Assembly (NCBI GenBank): GCA_028872015.1
Contig: JAGWLO010000010.1
Span: forward strand, 1 to 64,000
Reading direction: 5' to 3'
DNA: 64,000 nucleotides
Origin: Burkholderiales bacterium
Lineage (GTDB): Bacteria > Pseudomonadota > Gammaproteobacteria > Burkholderiales > Burkholderiaceae_C
Shown: piece after piece, positions 1 to 8,451 of the stretch
Layout of the letters: every line of letters begins with the position of its first letter
How positions within the stretch are numbered: position 1 is the first letter of the stretch
Position numbers and translations under genes: made by a program
The notes under the pieces: model-generated
The model's database searches: none
What the model was told of the DNA's origin: nothing
Seen by the model: only the letters and a program-made list of their open reading frames with translations

Positions 1-1255
1 AGCGCGTGGACACGCCGCTCATGCCTTCGTCGACGCCGGCGTAGTCGCGGTACTCCTGGTAGCTCGTGGCGCGCGGGTCGGTGTCCTTCAGGTTCTCGCC
101 GTCGTAGACCAGCATCTTGCTGTACAGGCTGCTGTTCTCGGGCTCCTTCAGGCGCGTGAGGATGGCGAACTGGCTCATCATCTTCAGCGTGCCCGGCGCG
201 CAGGTGGCCTTGGCCAGCGAGCTGTTCTTCAGCAGCTTCTCGTAGATGTGCACCTCCTCGCTGACGCGCAGGCAGTAGGGCACCTTGACGATGTAGATGC
301 GGTCGAGAAAGGCCTCGTTGTTCTTGTTGTTGCGGAAGGCCTTCCACTCGCTTTCGTTGCTATGGGCCAGCACCACGCCGTCGAACGGGATCGCGCCGAA
401 GCCCTCGGTGCCCTTGAAGTTGCCCTCCTGGGTGGCCGTCAGCAGCGGGTGCAGCACCTTGATCGGCGCCTTGAACATCTCGACGAATTCGAGCAGGCCC
501 TGGTTGGCCAGGCACAGGCCGCCGCTGTAGCTATAGGCGTCGGGGTCGTCCTGGCTGTAGGTCTCGAGCTTGCGGATGTCGACCTTGCCCACGAGGCTGC
601 TGATGTCCTGGTTGTTCTCGTCGCCGGGTTCGGTCTTGCTGATGCCCACCTGCTTGAGGATGCTGGGGTGGCGCTTGACGACCTTGAACTTGCGGATGTC
701 GCCGCCGAACTCTTCCAGCCGCTTCACCGCCCACGGCGACAGGATGCGGTTGAGGTACCGGCGCGGGATGCCGTATTCGCTCTCCAGGATGGTGCCGTCC
801 TCGACGGCGTCGAACAGGCCCAGTGGCGACTCGTTCACCGGCGAGCCCTTGATGGCGTAGAAGGGCACCTCCTGCATCAGCTGCTTCAGGCGCTCGGCGA
901 TGCTGCTCTTGCCGCCGCCCACCGGGCCGAGCAGGTAGAGGATCTGCTTCTTCTCTTCGAGGCCCTGCGCGGCGTGGCGGAAGTAGCTCACCACCTGCTC
1001 GATCGAGTCCTCCATGCCGTAGAACTCGGCGAAGGCGGGGTAGACCTTGATGATCTTGTTGGCGAACAGGCGCGACAGGCGCGGGTCGTTGCGCGTGTCC
1101 ACCGGGGTCGGCTCGCCGATGGCGCGCAGCATGCGTTCGGCGGCGGTGGCGTAGGCCAGCGGGTTGCGCTTGCACTCGGCCAGGTAGTCTTCGAGCGAGA
1201 GTTCTTCTTCGCGCGTGCGCTCGTAGCGTGCGGCAAAGTGGCTGATCACATCCAT
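1..1255 (-). CDS. prkA: PrkA-family serine protein kinase (5' part; runs off window edge)
   Basis: The first 418 residues of a PrkA/YeaG protein (usual length about 640) are visible; the C-terminal kinase-like part lies outside the window. A Walker A motif (GPVGGGKS, residues 110-117) sits in the AAA-like PrkA domain. The N-terminus (MDVISHFAARYERTREEELS) and the block around SNESEWKAFRNNKNNEAFLDR are typical of the family. The start is ATG with a GGAGG ribosome site 6 nt upstream. In enterobacteria the gene (yeaG) is stress and stationary-phase induced and usually precedes a VWA protein (yeaH) and a SpoVR protein (ycgB); those would lie off the left edge here. The identity is sure; the substrate is unknown. 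Confidence 0.95.
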   Translation of the reverse strand, partial: MDVISHFAARYERTREEELSLEDYLAECKRNPLAYATAAERMLRAIGEPTPVDTRNDPRLSRLFANKIIKVYPAFAEFYGMEDSIEQVVSYFRHAAQGLEEKKQILYLLGPVGGGKSSIAERLKQLMQEVPFYAIKGSPVNESPLGLFDAVEDGTILESEYGIPRRYLNRILSPWAVKRLEEFGGDIRKFKVVKRHPSILKQVGISKTEPGDENNQDISSLVGKVDIRKLETYSQDDPDAYSYSGGLCLANQGLLEFVEMFKAPIKVLHPLLTATQEGNFKGTEGFGAIPFDGVVLAHSNESEWKAFRNNKNNEAFLDRIYIVKVPYCLRVSEEVHIYEKLLKNSSLAKATCAPGTLKMMSQFAILTRLKEPENSSLYSKMLVYDGENLKDTDPRATSYQEYRDYAGVDEGMSGVSTR

Positions 1256-1676
1256 GCGGGCCTCCGGTGTCCAGCGCACGATGGGGAGGCCAACCCTGCC
1301 CCGCCGTGCGTCTGGGAAGTTCTGATGGAGTCCCGGCTGTACGGACCCAGGCTCCATCAGAGCTTTCCTGCCTACCGGTGCCCACCTCGTTGCAGGCGCA
1401 CCCCGATCATCGCGGCCTGTGCCGACTCAGCATGGTTCAGCCCGCTTTCGACCATGGCCCGATGAAGGCATCGAACACCGGCCATCTCTGACCGGACCCG
1501 CGCAATCATGCGCCATCCCACGGGCACCGCAAGACGCATGCCCTGACGTTGCCGCAGGCGCGTGGACTCGTGCCGGCCCTGCGCGGATCAACGGCTTGGG
1601 CGCCGACGCGGCTGACAGGCCCGCTGCGCACCGGGATGGAGCGGCATCGCGCCGCGATGGTTCCAGCCTTGCCGGT
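1256..1676. other. Intergenic region between prkA and parB
   Basis: About 420 bases without a convincing gene. Short open frames exist on both strands but none has a ribosome site, a recognisable domain or a conserved-looking start. The region must hold the prkA promoter and any parB terminator. Apart from the long inverted repeat listed separately I see no clear -35/-10 pair or sigma-54 element. Confidence 0.6.
1317..1365. repeat. Long inverted repeat upstream of prkA
   Basis: Arms AAGTTCTGATGGAG (1317-1330) and CTCCATCAGAGCTT (1352-1365) pair over 14 positions with a single G-T wobble, enclosing a 21-nt GC-rich loop. It lies 62-110 bp upstream of the prkA start on the strand that would be its leader. 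It has no T-tract on either side, so a simple intrinsic terminator is unlikely. It could be an mRNA leader structure, a small RNA or a dimeric protein-binding site. Confidence 0.55.
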
Positions 1677-2552
1677 TCAGGCGGCGCTGACGCCCAGGCG
1701 CTCGAGCAGCGCGTCGAGCTCGTCGAGCGAGCCGAAGGCGATGGCGATCTCGCCGCGGCGCCCGCGCAGGCGGATGTCGACGCGCGCGGCCAGGCGGTCG
1801 GCCAGGCGCTCTTCGAGCCGCGCCGTGTCGCCGGGCTTGGGCGCGCCTGCCGGCTTGCTGCCGGCGTGATCGGGCGCGCCGCTGCCGACCCGGGCGGCCA
1901 GGCGCTCGGCCTCCCGCACGCTCAGCTTGCGCGCGCTGATCTGTTGTGCGGCCATCACCTGCTCGGCGGCGCCCAGGCTCAGCAAGGCGCGCGCATGGCC
2001 CATGTCGAGATCGCCGGCCATCAGCATCTGCTGCACCGGCTCGGCCAGGTTGAGCAGGCGCAGCAGGTTGGTGGCGGCGCTGCGCGAGCGGCCCACGGCC
2101 TGCGCTGCCTGCTCGTGCGTGAGCTTGAAGTCGGCCACCAGGCGCTGCAGGCCCTGCGCTTCTTCGAGCGGGTTGAGGTCTTCGCGCTGGATGTTCTCGA
2201 TCAGCGCCATCACCGCGGCGGCCTCGTCGGCCACCGGCTTGACGAGCACCGGCACTTCGGCCAGGCCCGCCAGGCGGGCGGCGCGCACGCGGCGCTCGCC
2301 GGCGATGATCTCGTAGTCGCCATCCACCAGCGGCCGCACGAGCACCGGCTGCATCACGCCCTGGCTGCGGATGCTCTCGGCCAGCTCGTACAGCGAGCCT
2401 TCGTCCATGCGCGTGCGCGGCTGGTACTTGCCGGGGCGCAGCCGGTCCAGTGCCAGCGTCGAGGGTTGCCCCGCAGCGGCGGCATCGCTCACCGTCGGGC
2501 CCAGCAAGGCCTCCAGGCCCAGACCCAGGCCCTTGGGTTTTTTGGTCACCAT
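1677..2552 (-). CDS. parB: Chromosome-partitioning protein ParB
   Basis: 291-residue ParB/Spo0J CTPase that loads at parS sites and spreads to organise the origin region. The canonical N-terminus (MVTKKPKGLGLGLEALLG) fixes the start. Then come the ParB N-domain with the GERRVRA nucleotide-binding motif, a helix-turn-helix (THEQAAQAVGRSRSAATNLL) and a C-terminal dimerisation segment (GEIAIAFGSLDELDALLERLG). The gene is separated from parA by a small unknown gene, argC (opposite strand) and a GNAT gene, whereas parA and parB are usually adjacent. Its likely targets, two parS sites, lie in rsmG and mnmG nearby. Confidence 0.96.
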   Translation of the reverse strand: MVTKKPKGLGLGLEALLGPTVSDAAAAGQPSTLALDRLRPGKYQPRTRMDEGSLYELAESIRSQGVMQPVLVRPLVDGDYEIIAGERRVRAARLAGLAEVPVLVKPVADEAAAVMALIENIQREDLNPLEEAQGLQRLVADFKLTHEQAAQAVGRSRSAATNLLRLLNLAEPVQQMLMAGDLDMGHARALLSLGAAEQVMAAQQISARKLSVREAERLAARVGSGAPDHAGSKPAGAPKPGDTARLEERLADRLAARVDIRLRGRRGEIAIAFGSLDELDALLERLGVSAA

Positions 2553-2582
2553 CGGTCCATTGTCTCCGAGCGGTGCGGCGCT

Positions 2583-3110
2583 TCAGCCGCCGCCCGCTCG
2601 GGCACGCCGTCGGCGCTGTGCGGCCGGGTACAGCACCTCGCGCTCGAAGTAGCGTCGCAGGCGCTGCACGCGCAGGTCATCGCGGCCGGGCATGGTGGCC
2701 AGCACCCGCACCACGGCGTCCACGCGCAGCATCAGCACGCCGTGCTCGGTGCGGCGCCAGCAGCCGCTGTGCCGCGCCGCCAGCACGCTGTCTGGCTCGA
2801 CGCGGCCCAGCACCCGCTGCAGGCCCTCACCCGCGACCCAGACCAGGCGGCCGTCGTCCTCGATCTGCAGCGGCACGCCGCCGAAGCTGTGAAACCGCCC
2901 TTGCTCCGGCGCCCAGAAGCGGCCACGCACCCACAACGTCATGCTGTCGAGCAGGCGCACGCCCAGCCATGGCAAGGCCCAGGCGATGAGGGCAAAGGTG
3001 CCGGCCACGAGCAGCAGCAGTGGCAGGCCCACGCCCAGCCACTGCAGCACGCCCAGCAGGGCCGCCAGCAGGGCGGCCAGGCGCAGGGCGCGCAGGGCCG
3101 GACCCTTCAT
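2583..3110 (-). CDS. Hypothetical membrane-anchored protein
   Basis: I do not recognise a family. The 175-residue product has one or two hydrophobic segments near the N-terminus (residues about 8-50, [16 protein letters not shown] and [22 protein letters not shown]). A soluble part follows with possible beta structure ([31 protein letters not shown]), and the tail is arginine-rich ([11 protein letters not shown]). It lies 30 bp upstream of parB on the same strand and could be co-transcribed with it, divergent from argC. A membrane protein whose soluble domain faces the cytoplasm is the simplest reading; no function can be assigned. Confidence 0.7.
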   Translation of the reverse strand: MKGPALRALRLAALLAALLGVLQWLGVGLPLLLLVAGTFALIAWALPWLGVRLLDSMTLWVRGRFWAPEQGRFHSFGGVPLQIEDDGRLVWVAGEGLQRVLGRVEPDSVLAARHSGCWRRTEHGVLMLRVDAVVRVLATMPGRDDLRVQRLRRYFEREVLYPAAQRRRRARAGGG

Positions 3111-3220
3111 GCCGGGCGGCCGGGCGTGGCCTTGCGTCGGGGCGCTGGCGCATTCCCGTATCCTCGAAGCTTCGATGGCAGGGGGCGCATGGCCCCGCAG
3201 CCCGGCCGGAGCACCCCGCG

Positions 3221-4153
3221 ATGATCAGCGTCTTTGTCGATGGCCAGGAAGGCACCACGGGCCTGCAAATCCACGAGCTGCTTGCGCGCCGGCACGACAT
3301 CGAGTTGCTGCGCATCGCGCCCGAGCGCCGCAAGGACGCGGCCGAGCGGGCGCGGCTGCTGAATGCCGCCGACGTGGCCTTCCTGTGCCTGCCTGATGCG
3401 GCCGCGCGCGAGGCGGCGACATGGGTGACGAATCCGCGCACCTGCCTGATCGACGCCAGCACGGCGCACCGCACCGACCCGGCCTGGGTGTTCGGTTTGC
3501 CCGAGCTGGCACCGCCGCAGCGGGCGGCGATCCGCAGTGCCAAGCGCATCGCGAACCCGGGCTGCCATGCCAGCGCCTTCATCCTGCTGCTGCGGCCGCT
3601 CGTCGACGCAGGCCTGGTGCTGCCCGGGCAGATGGTGTCGGCGACGTCGATCACGGGCTACTCGGGCGGTGGCAAGAAGATGATCGAGCAGTACCAGCAG
3701 GGCGGCGACCCGGCCTTGGCCGCGCCCCGGCCCTACGCGCTGGCGCTGGCGCACAAGCACCTGCCGGAGATGGCCGCGCACACGGGCCTGCGGTCGCCGC
3801 CCATCTTCATGCCGATGGTGGCCAACTTCTACAAGGGCCTGGCGGTGAGCGTGCCGCTGGCGACCCAGGCCCTGGGTTGCACGGCCGAGGCGATACAGGC
3901 CGTCTACGAGCGGCGCTATGCGGGCGAGCGCTTCGTGCGGGTGATGCCGCTGCGCGATCCGGCAGTGATGGAGACGGGCTACTTCGACGTCCAGGGCTGC
4001 AACGACACGAACCGGGTGGACGTGTTCGTGTTTGGCAACGCCACCCAAGCGGTGGTGATGGCGCGGCTCGACAACCTGGGCAAGGGAGCCAGCGGCGCCG
4101 CGGTGCAGTCGATGAACATCCACCTGGGGTTGGACGAAGGCCTGGGGTTGTAG
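3221..4153 (+). CDS. argC: N-acetyl-gamma-glutamyl-phosphate reductase (short type)
   Basis: 310-residue ArgC of the shorter class, which reduces N-acetyl-glutamyl phosphate to the semialdehyde with NADPH in arginine synthesis. The N-terminal motif ([18 protein letters not shown]) binds the nucleotide and the catalytic cysteine lies in [17 protein letters not shown]. Further family motifs are [16 protein letters not shown] and [12 protein letters not shown]. The start ATG has a GGAG site about 9 nt upstream; the frame is open further upstream but without a ribosome site. It is transcribed alone, divergent from the unknown gene at 2583-3110 and convergent with the GNAT gene (10-bp gap). It interrupts the usual parA-parB neighbourhood. 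Confidence 0.93.
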   Translation: MISVFVDGQEGTTGLQIHELLARRHDIELLRIAPERRKDAAERARLLNAADVAFLCLPDAAAREAATWVTNPRTCLIDASTAHRTDPAWVFGLPELAPPQRAAIRSAKRIANPGCHASAFILLLRPLVDAGLVLPGQMVSATSITGYSGGGKKMIEQYQQGGDPALAAPRPYALALAHKHLPEMAAHTGLRSPPIFMPMVANFYKGLAVSVPLATQALGCTAEAIQAVYERRYAGERFVRVMPLRDPAVMETGYFDVQGCNDTNRVDVFVFGNATQAVVMARLDNLGKGASGAAVQSMNIHLGLDEGLGL

Positions 4154-4163
4154 CCGGCGGCGC

Positions 4164-4943
4164 TCAGGGCTGTTGCCGGTAGTGATAGGCATAGGCGTTG
4201 ACGAAGCCGAGCCGGGTGTAGATGCGGCGCGCCGCGTGGTTCTCGCCTTCTACCTGAAGGTAGACGATTTTGCCGCCATGGTTGGCAGATGACGTAAGCA
4301 TGTGCTCACACAGTCGGGTTGCCAGGCCGCGGCCGCGTGCGGTCTCGGCGGTGACGATGTCGTACAGGCCGACCAGTTCGGCCTCGCACGTGAACTGCCC
4401 ACAGGCCAGCACGGTGCCATCGGCTTGCACGAGGGCGCAGCCCTGGTGGAGGACCGGCGCGTGCGCCAGACGCTCGCCATGGGCATGGCGCTGTGCCGGC
4501 GGCGAGCTGCGAAGTGCACCCACGGCTTGGGCGAATTCGAGCGGCGCCAGAGTCGCCAGGCGGATGCCGTCGGGCAGCGGAGTGGGTACCGACCGGGTCG
4601 CGCCAGGCAGGTTCTGCAACACCATCACCCAGGTGTCGTCGCTGCGGCTGTAGCCGCGCTCGGCCAGCGCGGCGTCGAGCCCCGCGGGCTGGCTGAAGCG
4701 CGTGACGCGAACCACCATCGGCAGGCCGGCCGCGGCGTACACGGTGGCGGCCAGCTGCAGCTTCTGGTCCAGCGGCAGGCGGCCCGCGGCCACGGCGTTG
4801 ATGCAGCGCGCGCGCCGGGCCTGGCCCGGCGAGTAGCGGACCAGCCAGCCGTCGAGCCAGCGCTGCTGGGGCGGGACGGTGGCGTTCAGCCCCGCATCTT
4901 CGATGCGCGACAGCAGGTCGTCGGACCAGGCTTCAGGGTCCAA
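4164..4943 (-). CDS. GNAT-family N-acetyltransferase
   Basis: 259 residues. The C-terminal half is a GNAT fold: [26 protein letters not shown] contains the acetyl-CoA pyrophosphate-binding loop (ARGRGLA), followed by [21 protein letters not shown]. The N-terminal half ([23 protein letters not shown]) resembles the degenerate first domain of tandem GNAT proteins. The open frame begins with TTG and overlaps the 3' end of parA by 11 bases, implying translational coupling; no better-placed ATG is visible. The substrate is unknown. Being directly downstream of parA it probably shares the mnmG-rsmG-parA transcript. Confidence 0.85.
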   Translation of the reverse strand: MDPEAWSDDLLSRIEDAGLNATVPPQQRWLDGWLVRYSPGQARRARCINAVAAGRLPLDQKLQLAATVYAAAGLPMVVRVTRFSQPAGLDAALAERGYSRSDDTWVMVLQNLPGATRSVPTPLPDGIRLATLAPLEFAQAVGALRSSPPAQRHAHGERLAHAPVLHQGCALVQADGTVLACGQFTCEAELVGLYDIVTAETARGRGLATRLCEHMLTSSANHGGKIVYLQVEGENHAARRIYTRLGFVNAYAYHYRQQP

Positions 4944-5697
4944 GCCGTTTCACTACTTCGCTGGCGAAGGCCAGGAAGGCTTGTGCGCCCTTGGAAGCCG
5001 GGTCGAACGTCACGCCCGGCTGGCCGTAGCTCGGCGCCTCGGCCAGGCGTACGTTGCGCGGAATGATGGTGTCGAACACCTTGCTGCCGAAATGTGCCTT
5101 GAGCTGGTCGCTCACCTGCTGCTGCAGGGTGATGCGGGGATCGAACATCACCCGCAGCAGGCCGATGATCTGCAGGTCCGGGTTGAGGTTGGCATGCACC
5201 TGCTTGATGGTGTTGACCAGGTCGGACAATCCTTCGAGGGCGAAGTACTCGCACTGCATCGGCACCAGGACGCCGTGGGCCGCGCAGAGGCCGTTCAGGG
5301 TGAGCAGGCTGAGCGACGGTGGGCAATCGACGAGCACGAAGTCATGGTCGTCGGCAGCCGTTTGCAGGGCGGACTTCAGGCGGCGATCGCGCCGCTCGAG
5401 CCGAACCAGCTCGACTTCGGCACCCGCCAGCTCGCGGTTGGCGCCCAGCACCTGGTAGCCGCCCTTGGGGCTGGGCTGGCGCGCTTCGGCCACGGTGGCC
5501 GATTCGAGCAGAACTTCGTACACCGACAGCGGCAGGCTGCGCTTGTCGATGCCCGAGCCCATGGTGGCGTTGCCCTGCGGATCGAGATCGACCAGCAGCA
5601 CGCGTTGTCCCAACTGGGCCAGGCCTGCGGCGAGATTGACGGCGGTGGTGGTCTTGCCGACGCCGCCCTTCTGGTTCGCAATACAGAAAACGCGCAT
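4933..5697 (-). CDS. parA: Chromosome-partitioning ATPase ParA
   Basis: 254-residue ParA/Soj ATPase that works with ParB to segregate origins. The deviant Walker A motif (QKGGVGKTT, signature lysine K10) is at the N-terminus, followed by [35 protein letters not shown] (Walker B) and RITLQQQV near the C-terminus. The start at 5697 gives the usual [12 protein letters not shown] beginning. An in-frame ATG at 5706 overlaps the rsmG stop as ATGA, so a product three residues longer is possible. It is the third gene of mnmG-rsmG-parA. ParB lies 2.4 kb away rather than next door. Confidence 0.96.
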   Translation of the reverse strand: MRVFCIANQKGGVGKTTTAVNLAAGLAQLGQRVLLVDLDPQGNATMGSGIDKRSLPLSVYEVLLESATVAEARQPSPKGGYQVLGANRELAGAEVELVRLERRDRRLKSALQTAADDHDFVLVDCPPSLSLLTLNGLCAAHGVLVPMQCEYFALEGLSDLVNTIKQVHANLNPDLQIIGLLRVMFDPRITLQQQVSDQLKAHFGSKVFDTIIPRNVRLAEAPSYGQPGVTFDPASKGAQAFLAFASEVVKRLGP

Positions 5698-5702
5698 GCG
5701 GC

Positions 5703-6401
5703 TCATTCGGCGGGGGCGCTCGGGGGAGCGGCAGCTTGGGTGGGCATGGGGCCGGACGGGGGCGCTGCCGTTCGCTGCGAAGCCGTGGGCGCCGTTATCG
5801 CCACGCTGGTTCGCGGTCGCATCCATACCAGGCATCGCTCGGCGTCCAGGCCCGGCACCGACAGGGGTTCCACGTGAAACACCTCGATCTCGGCCGACAA
5901 CTCGGCTATCTCGTCGGTCGGATGCCGCCCCTTCATGGCCAGCCACACGCCGCCGGGCGCCAGCAAGTGCTGCGTGGCAGCCACGAAGCGGGCCATCGAA
6001 GCAAAGGCACGGCAGACGATCAGGTCGAACGGGGGGCTGTTCAGGGATTCGACCCGATCGTGCACGGCGTGCAGGTTGGGCAACGCCAAGGTGCCGGCCA
6101 CCTGGCGGATGAAAGCGGCCTTCTTGGCGACCGTGTCGATGCACGTGACGTCGATTGCCGGCAGGGCCGCGGCCAGCACCACGCCAGGCAGACCGCCACC
6201 GCTGCCGACATCGAGCGCTCTCCCTGTGGTGAGGCGCTGGGCCAGGGGTCGGACGACGGCCAGGCAGTCGGCGAGATGTTGGTGGAGCATCGCGCTGCGC
6301 TCGCGTACGGCCGTGAGGTTGTAGGTGGCATTCCAGCGCTGCAGCAAATCGAGGTAGCGCAGCAGCGCCTGGTGTTGCGCCGGGCGGAGCTCCAAACCCA
6401 A
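5703..6401 (-). CDS. rsmG: 16S rRNA (guanine-527-N7)-methyltransferase RsmG
   Basis: At least 232 residues. RsmG (GidB) uses SAM to methylate G527 of 16S rRNA. The SAM site [15 protein letters not shown], the family signature [12 protein letters not shown] and [15 protein letters not shown] are all present. The start is uncertain: TTG at 6401 leaves little N-terminal helix before the first motif. The frame is open back into mnmG without an ATG, so initiation at a rare codon near the mnmG stop (about 6450) is possible. The C-terminus carries an unusual alanine/proline-rich extension (about 40 residues). The gene carries a parS site and overlaps the alternative parA start. Confidence 0.9.
   Translation of the reverse strand: MGLELRPAQHQALLRYLDLLQRWNATYNLTAVRERSAMLHQHLADCLAVVRPLAQRLTTGRALDVGSGGGLPGVVLAAALPAIDVTCIDTVAKKAAFIRQVAGTLALPNLHAVHDRVESLNSPPFDLIVCRAFASMARFVAATQHLLAPGGVWLAMKGRHPTDEIAELSAEIEVFHVEPLSVPGLDAERCLVWMRPRTSVAITAPTASQRTAAPPSGPMPTQAAAPPSAPAE
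5866..5881. other. parS centromere-like site (inside rsmG)
   Basis: GGTTCCACGTGAAACA matches the bacterial parS palindrome TGTTTCACGTGAAACA at 14 of 16 positions, including the CACGTG core. It lies within the rsmG coding sequence and is a likely ParB loading site. Confidence 0.8.
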
Positions 6402-6448
6402 GGCGGTGGTGATCGTGCCCAGCTCGTCGGGCTGGGCCGCGGGCGCGC

Positions 6449-8395
6449 TCAGGCTGGCTCCCCGGTGGCCCCGGCCATACCGCGCCGTCGCTTCTTCAGG
6501 TAGACCTGCAGCAGCGTGATCGCGGCCGGGGTCACACCCGAGATGCGGCTGGCTTGCCCGAGCGTGGCGGGGCGGTGGCGGTTCAGCGTCTGGCGAACTT
6601 CATAGGAGAGTGCTGCTACCTCGGTGTAGTCGAGATCCTGTGGCAATGCCAGGTCTTCCATCGCGGTGCTGCGCGCCACTTCCTCGCGCTGCTTGTCGAT
6701 GTAGCCGGCGTACTTGATCGAGATCTCGGCTTGCTCGATCACGGCATCGGCCTCTCGCGGGCCGAGTTCGCCCCGCAGCGTTTCACGTGAAACATCGTGG
6801 CCACCGAAGCGACCCAGCGCCGCCACCGCGTCGTAGTCCAGCCCCGGCCGGCGCAGCAGGTCGGCCAGGCTGTGCTCGTGCTCCAGGGCCTTGCCGAGCA
6901 CCCGCTCGGCTTCCGCTGCCGGTAGCGTGGCCGGGCGCAGCCAGCTCGTGCCCAGGTGGTGGAGCGTCCGGCCCAAGGCCATGCGCTTGCCTTCCATCGC
7001 GCGCAGCCGGTCATCGCCGACCAGGCCCAGGCGGTGGCCGATCTCGGTCAGTCTCAGGTCGGCGTTGTCCTCGCGCAGCTGCAGCCGGTACTCGGCACGG
7101 CTGGTGAACATGCGGTAGGGCTCGGTCACGCCCTTGGTGACCAGGTCGTCCACCAGCACGCCCAGGTAGGCCTGGTCGCGGCGCAGCAGCCAGGGCTCGC
7201 GCCCCAGCGCCTGCAGCGCGGCATTGGAGCCGGCATGGAGGCCTTGGGCGGCCGCCTCTTCGTAGCCCGTGGTGCCGTTGATCTGGCCGGCGAAGAACAG
7301 CCCCCGGATCGCCTGCGTCTCGAAGCTGGCGCGCAGCGCTCGCGGGTCGAAGTAGTCGTACTCGATGGCGTAGCCCGGCCGCAGGATGTGCGCCCGCTCC
7401 AGGCCGCGCATCGACTGCACCGCCGCGAGCTGCACGTCGAAAGGCAGTGAAGTGGAGATGCCGTTGGGATAGAACTCGTGCGTGCTCAAGCCCTCGGGCT
7501 CGAGAAAGATCTGGTGCGAGCCCTTGTCGGCGAAGCGGTTCACCTTGTCCTCGATGCTCGGGCAGTAGCGCGGCCCGATTCCCTCGATGAGACCGGTGAA
7601 CATCGGGCTGCGGTCGAAGCCGCTGCGGATGATGTCGTGCGTGCGCTCGTTGGTGTGCGTGATCCAGCACGGCACCTGGCGTGGGTGCTGGTCGGGCCGA
7701 CCCAGAAAGCTGAACACCGGCACCGGATCGAGATCGCCGGGCTGTTCTTCGAGGCGCGAGAAGTCGATGCTGCGGCCGTCCAGGCGCGGCGGGGTGCCGG
7801 TCTTCAGCCGGCCCTGCGGCAGCTTCAGCTCTTTCAACCGCGCCGACAGCCGCAGCGCCGGCGGGTCGCCGGCGCGGCCGGCGCTCTGGTTGGCCAGACC
7901 CACGTGCATGCGGCCGTCGAGAAAGGTGCCTGCCGTCAGCACCACCGCCCGGGCGCGAAACCGGATGCCGATCTGCGTCACCACCCCCACCACACGGTCG
8001 CCTTCCAGCCACAGATCGTCGACGCCCTGCTGGAACAGGCTCAGCCCCGGCTGGTTCTCGATCCGACGCCGGATCGCCGCCCGGTACAGGACGCGGTCGG
8101 CCTGTGCCCGGGTGGCCCGGACCGCCGGTCCCTTGCTGCCGTTGAGGATGCGGAACTGGATGCCGGCCTCGTCGGTGGCCGCCGCCATCGCGCCACCCAG
8201 GGCGTCGATCTCCTTGACCAGGTGTCCCTTGCCAATGCCGCCGATCGAGGGGTTGCAGCTCATCTGCCCCAGCGTTTCGATGTTGTGCGTCAGCAGCAGC
8301 GTGGCGCAGCCCATCCTGGCCGCCGCCAGCGCAGCCTCGGTACCGGCGTGACCACCGCCGACCACGATCACGTCGAATGCCTGGGGGTGCAACAT
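6449..8395 (-). CDS. mnmG: tRNA uridine-5-carboxymethylaminomethyl modification enzyme MnmG (GidA)
   Basis: 648-residue FAD enzyme that, with MnmE, installs the cmnm5 group at wobble U34 of several tRNAs. The dinucleotide-binding motif is at the N-terminus ([21 protein letters not shown]). The family signatures [21 protein letters not shown] and [19 protein letters not shown] follow, and the C-terminus has the usual helical domain ([16 protein letters not shown]). The length is normal for the family. It heads the mnmG-rsmG-parA cluster; the rsmG frame abuts its end. An almost perfect parS site lies in its 3' half. Confidence 0.98.
   Translation of the reverse strand: MLHPQAFDVIVVGGGHAGTEAALAAARMGCATLLLTHNIETLGQMSCNPSIGGIGKGHLVKEIDALGGAMAAATDEAGIQFRILNGSKGPAVRATRAQADRVLYRAAIRRRIENQPGLSLFQQGVDDLWLEGDRVVGVVTQIGIRFRARAVVLTAGTFLDGRMHVGLANQSAGRAGDPPALRLSARLKELKLPQGRLKTGTPPRLDGRSIDFSRLEEQPGDLDPVPVFSFLGRPDQHPRQVPCWITHTNERTHDIIRSGFDRSPMFTGLIEGIGPRYCPSIEDKVNRFADKGSHQIFLEPEGLSTHEFYPNGISTSLPFDVQLAAVQSMRGLERAHILRPGYAIEYDYFDPRALRASFETQAIRGLFFAGQINGTTGYEEAAAQGLHAGSNAALQALGREPWLLRRDQAYLGVLVDDLVTKGVTEPYRMFTSRAEYRLQLREDNADLRLTEIGHRLGLVGDDRLRAMEGKRMALGRTLHHLGTSWLRPATLPAAEAERVLGKALEHEHSLADLLRRPGLDYDAVAALGRFGGHDVSRETLRGELGPREADAVIEQAEISIKYAGYIDKQREEVARSTAMEDLALPQDLDYTEVAALSYEVRQTLNRHRPATLGQASRISGVTPAAITLLQVYLKKRRRGMAGATGEPA
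6779..6794. other. parS centromere-like site (inside mnmG)
   Basis: CGTTTCACGTGAAACA matches the parS palindrome TGTTTCACGTGAAACA at 15 of 16 positions. It lies in the mnmG coding sequence, about 900 bp from the second site in rsmG. Confidence 0.88.
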
Positions 8396-8451
8396 AAGCC
8401 CTTGATTTTAGAAGCGAAACGCCGGCCGGCGCGCGCTTCCTGCCGCGCCGG

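Noticed and set aside
248-1465. Long plus-strand open frame opposite prkA
   Set aside because: It is a codon-bias shadow of the prkA frame: the translation is Val/Leu/Ala/His-rich without any domain, while the opposite frame is an unmistakable PrkA.
1256-1676. A sigma-54 promoter for prkA
   Set aside because: I looked for a GG-N10-GC element on the minus strand and found no convincing match.
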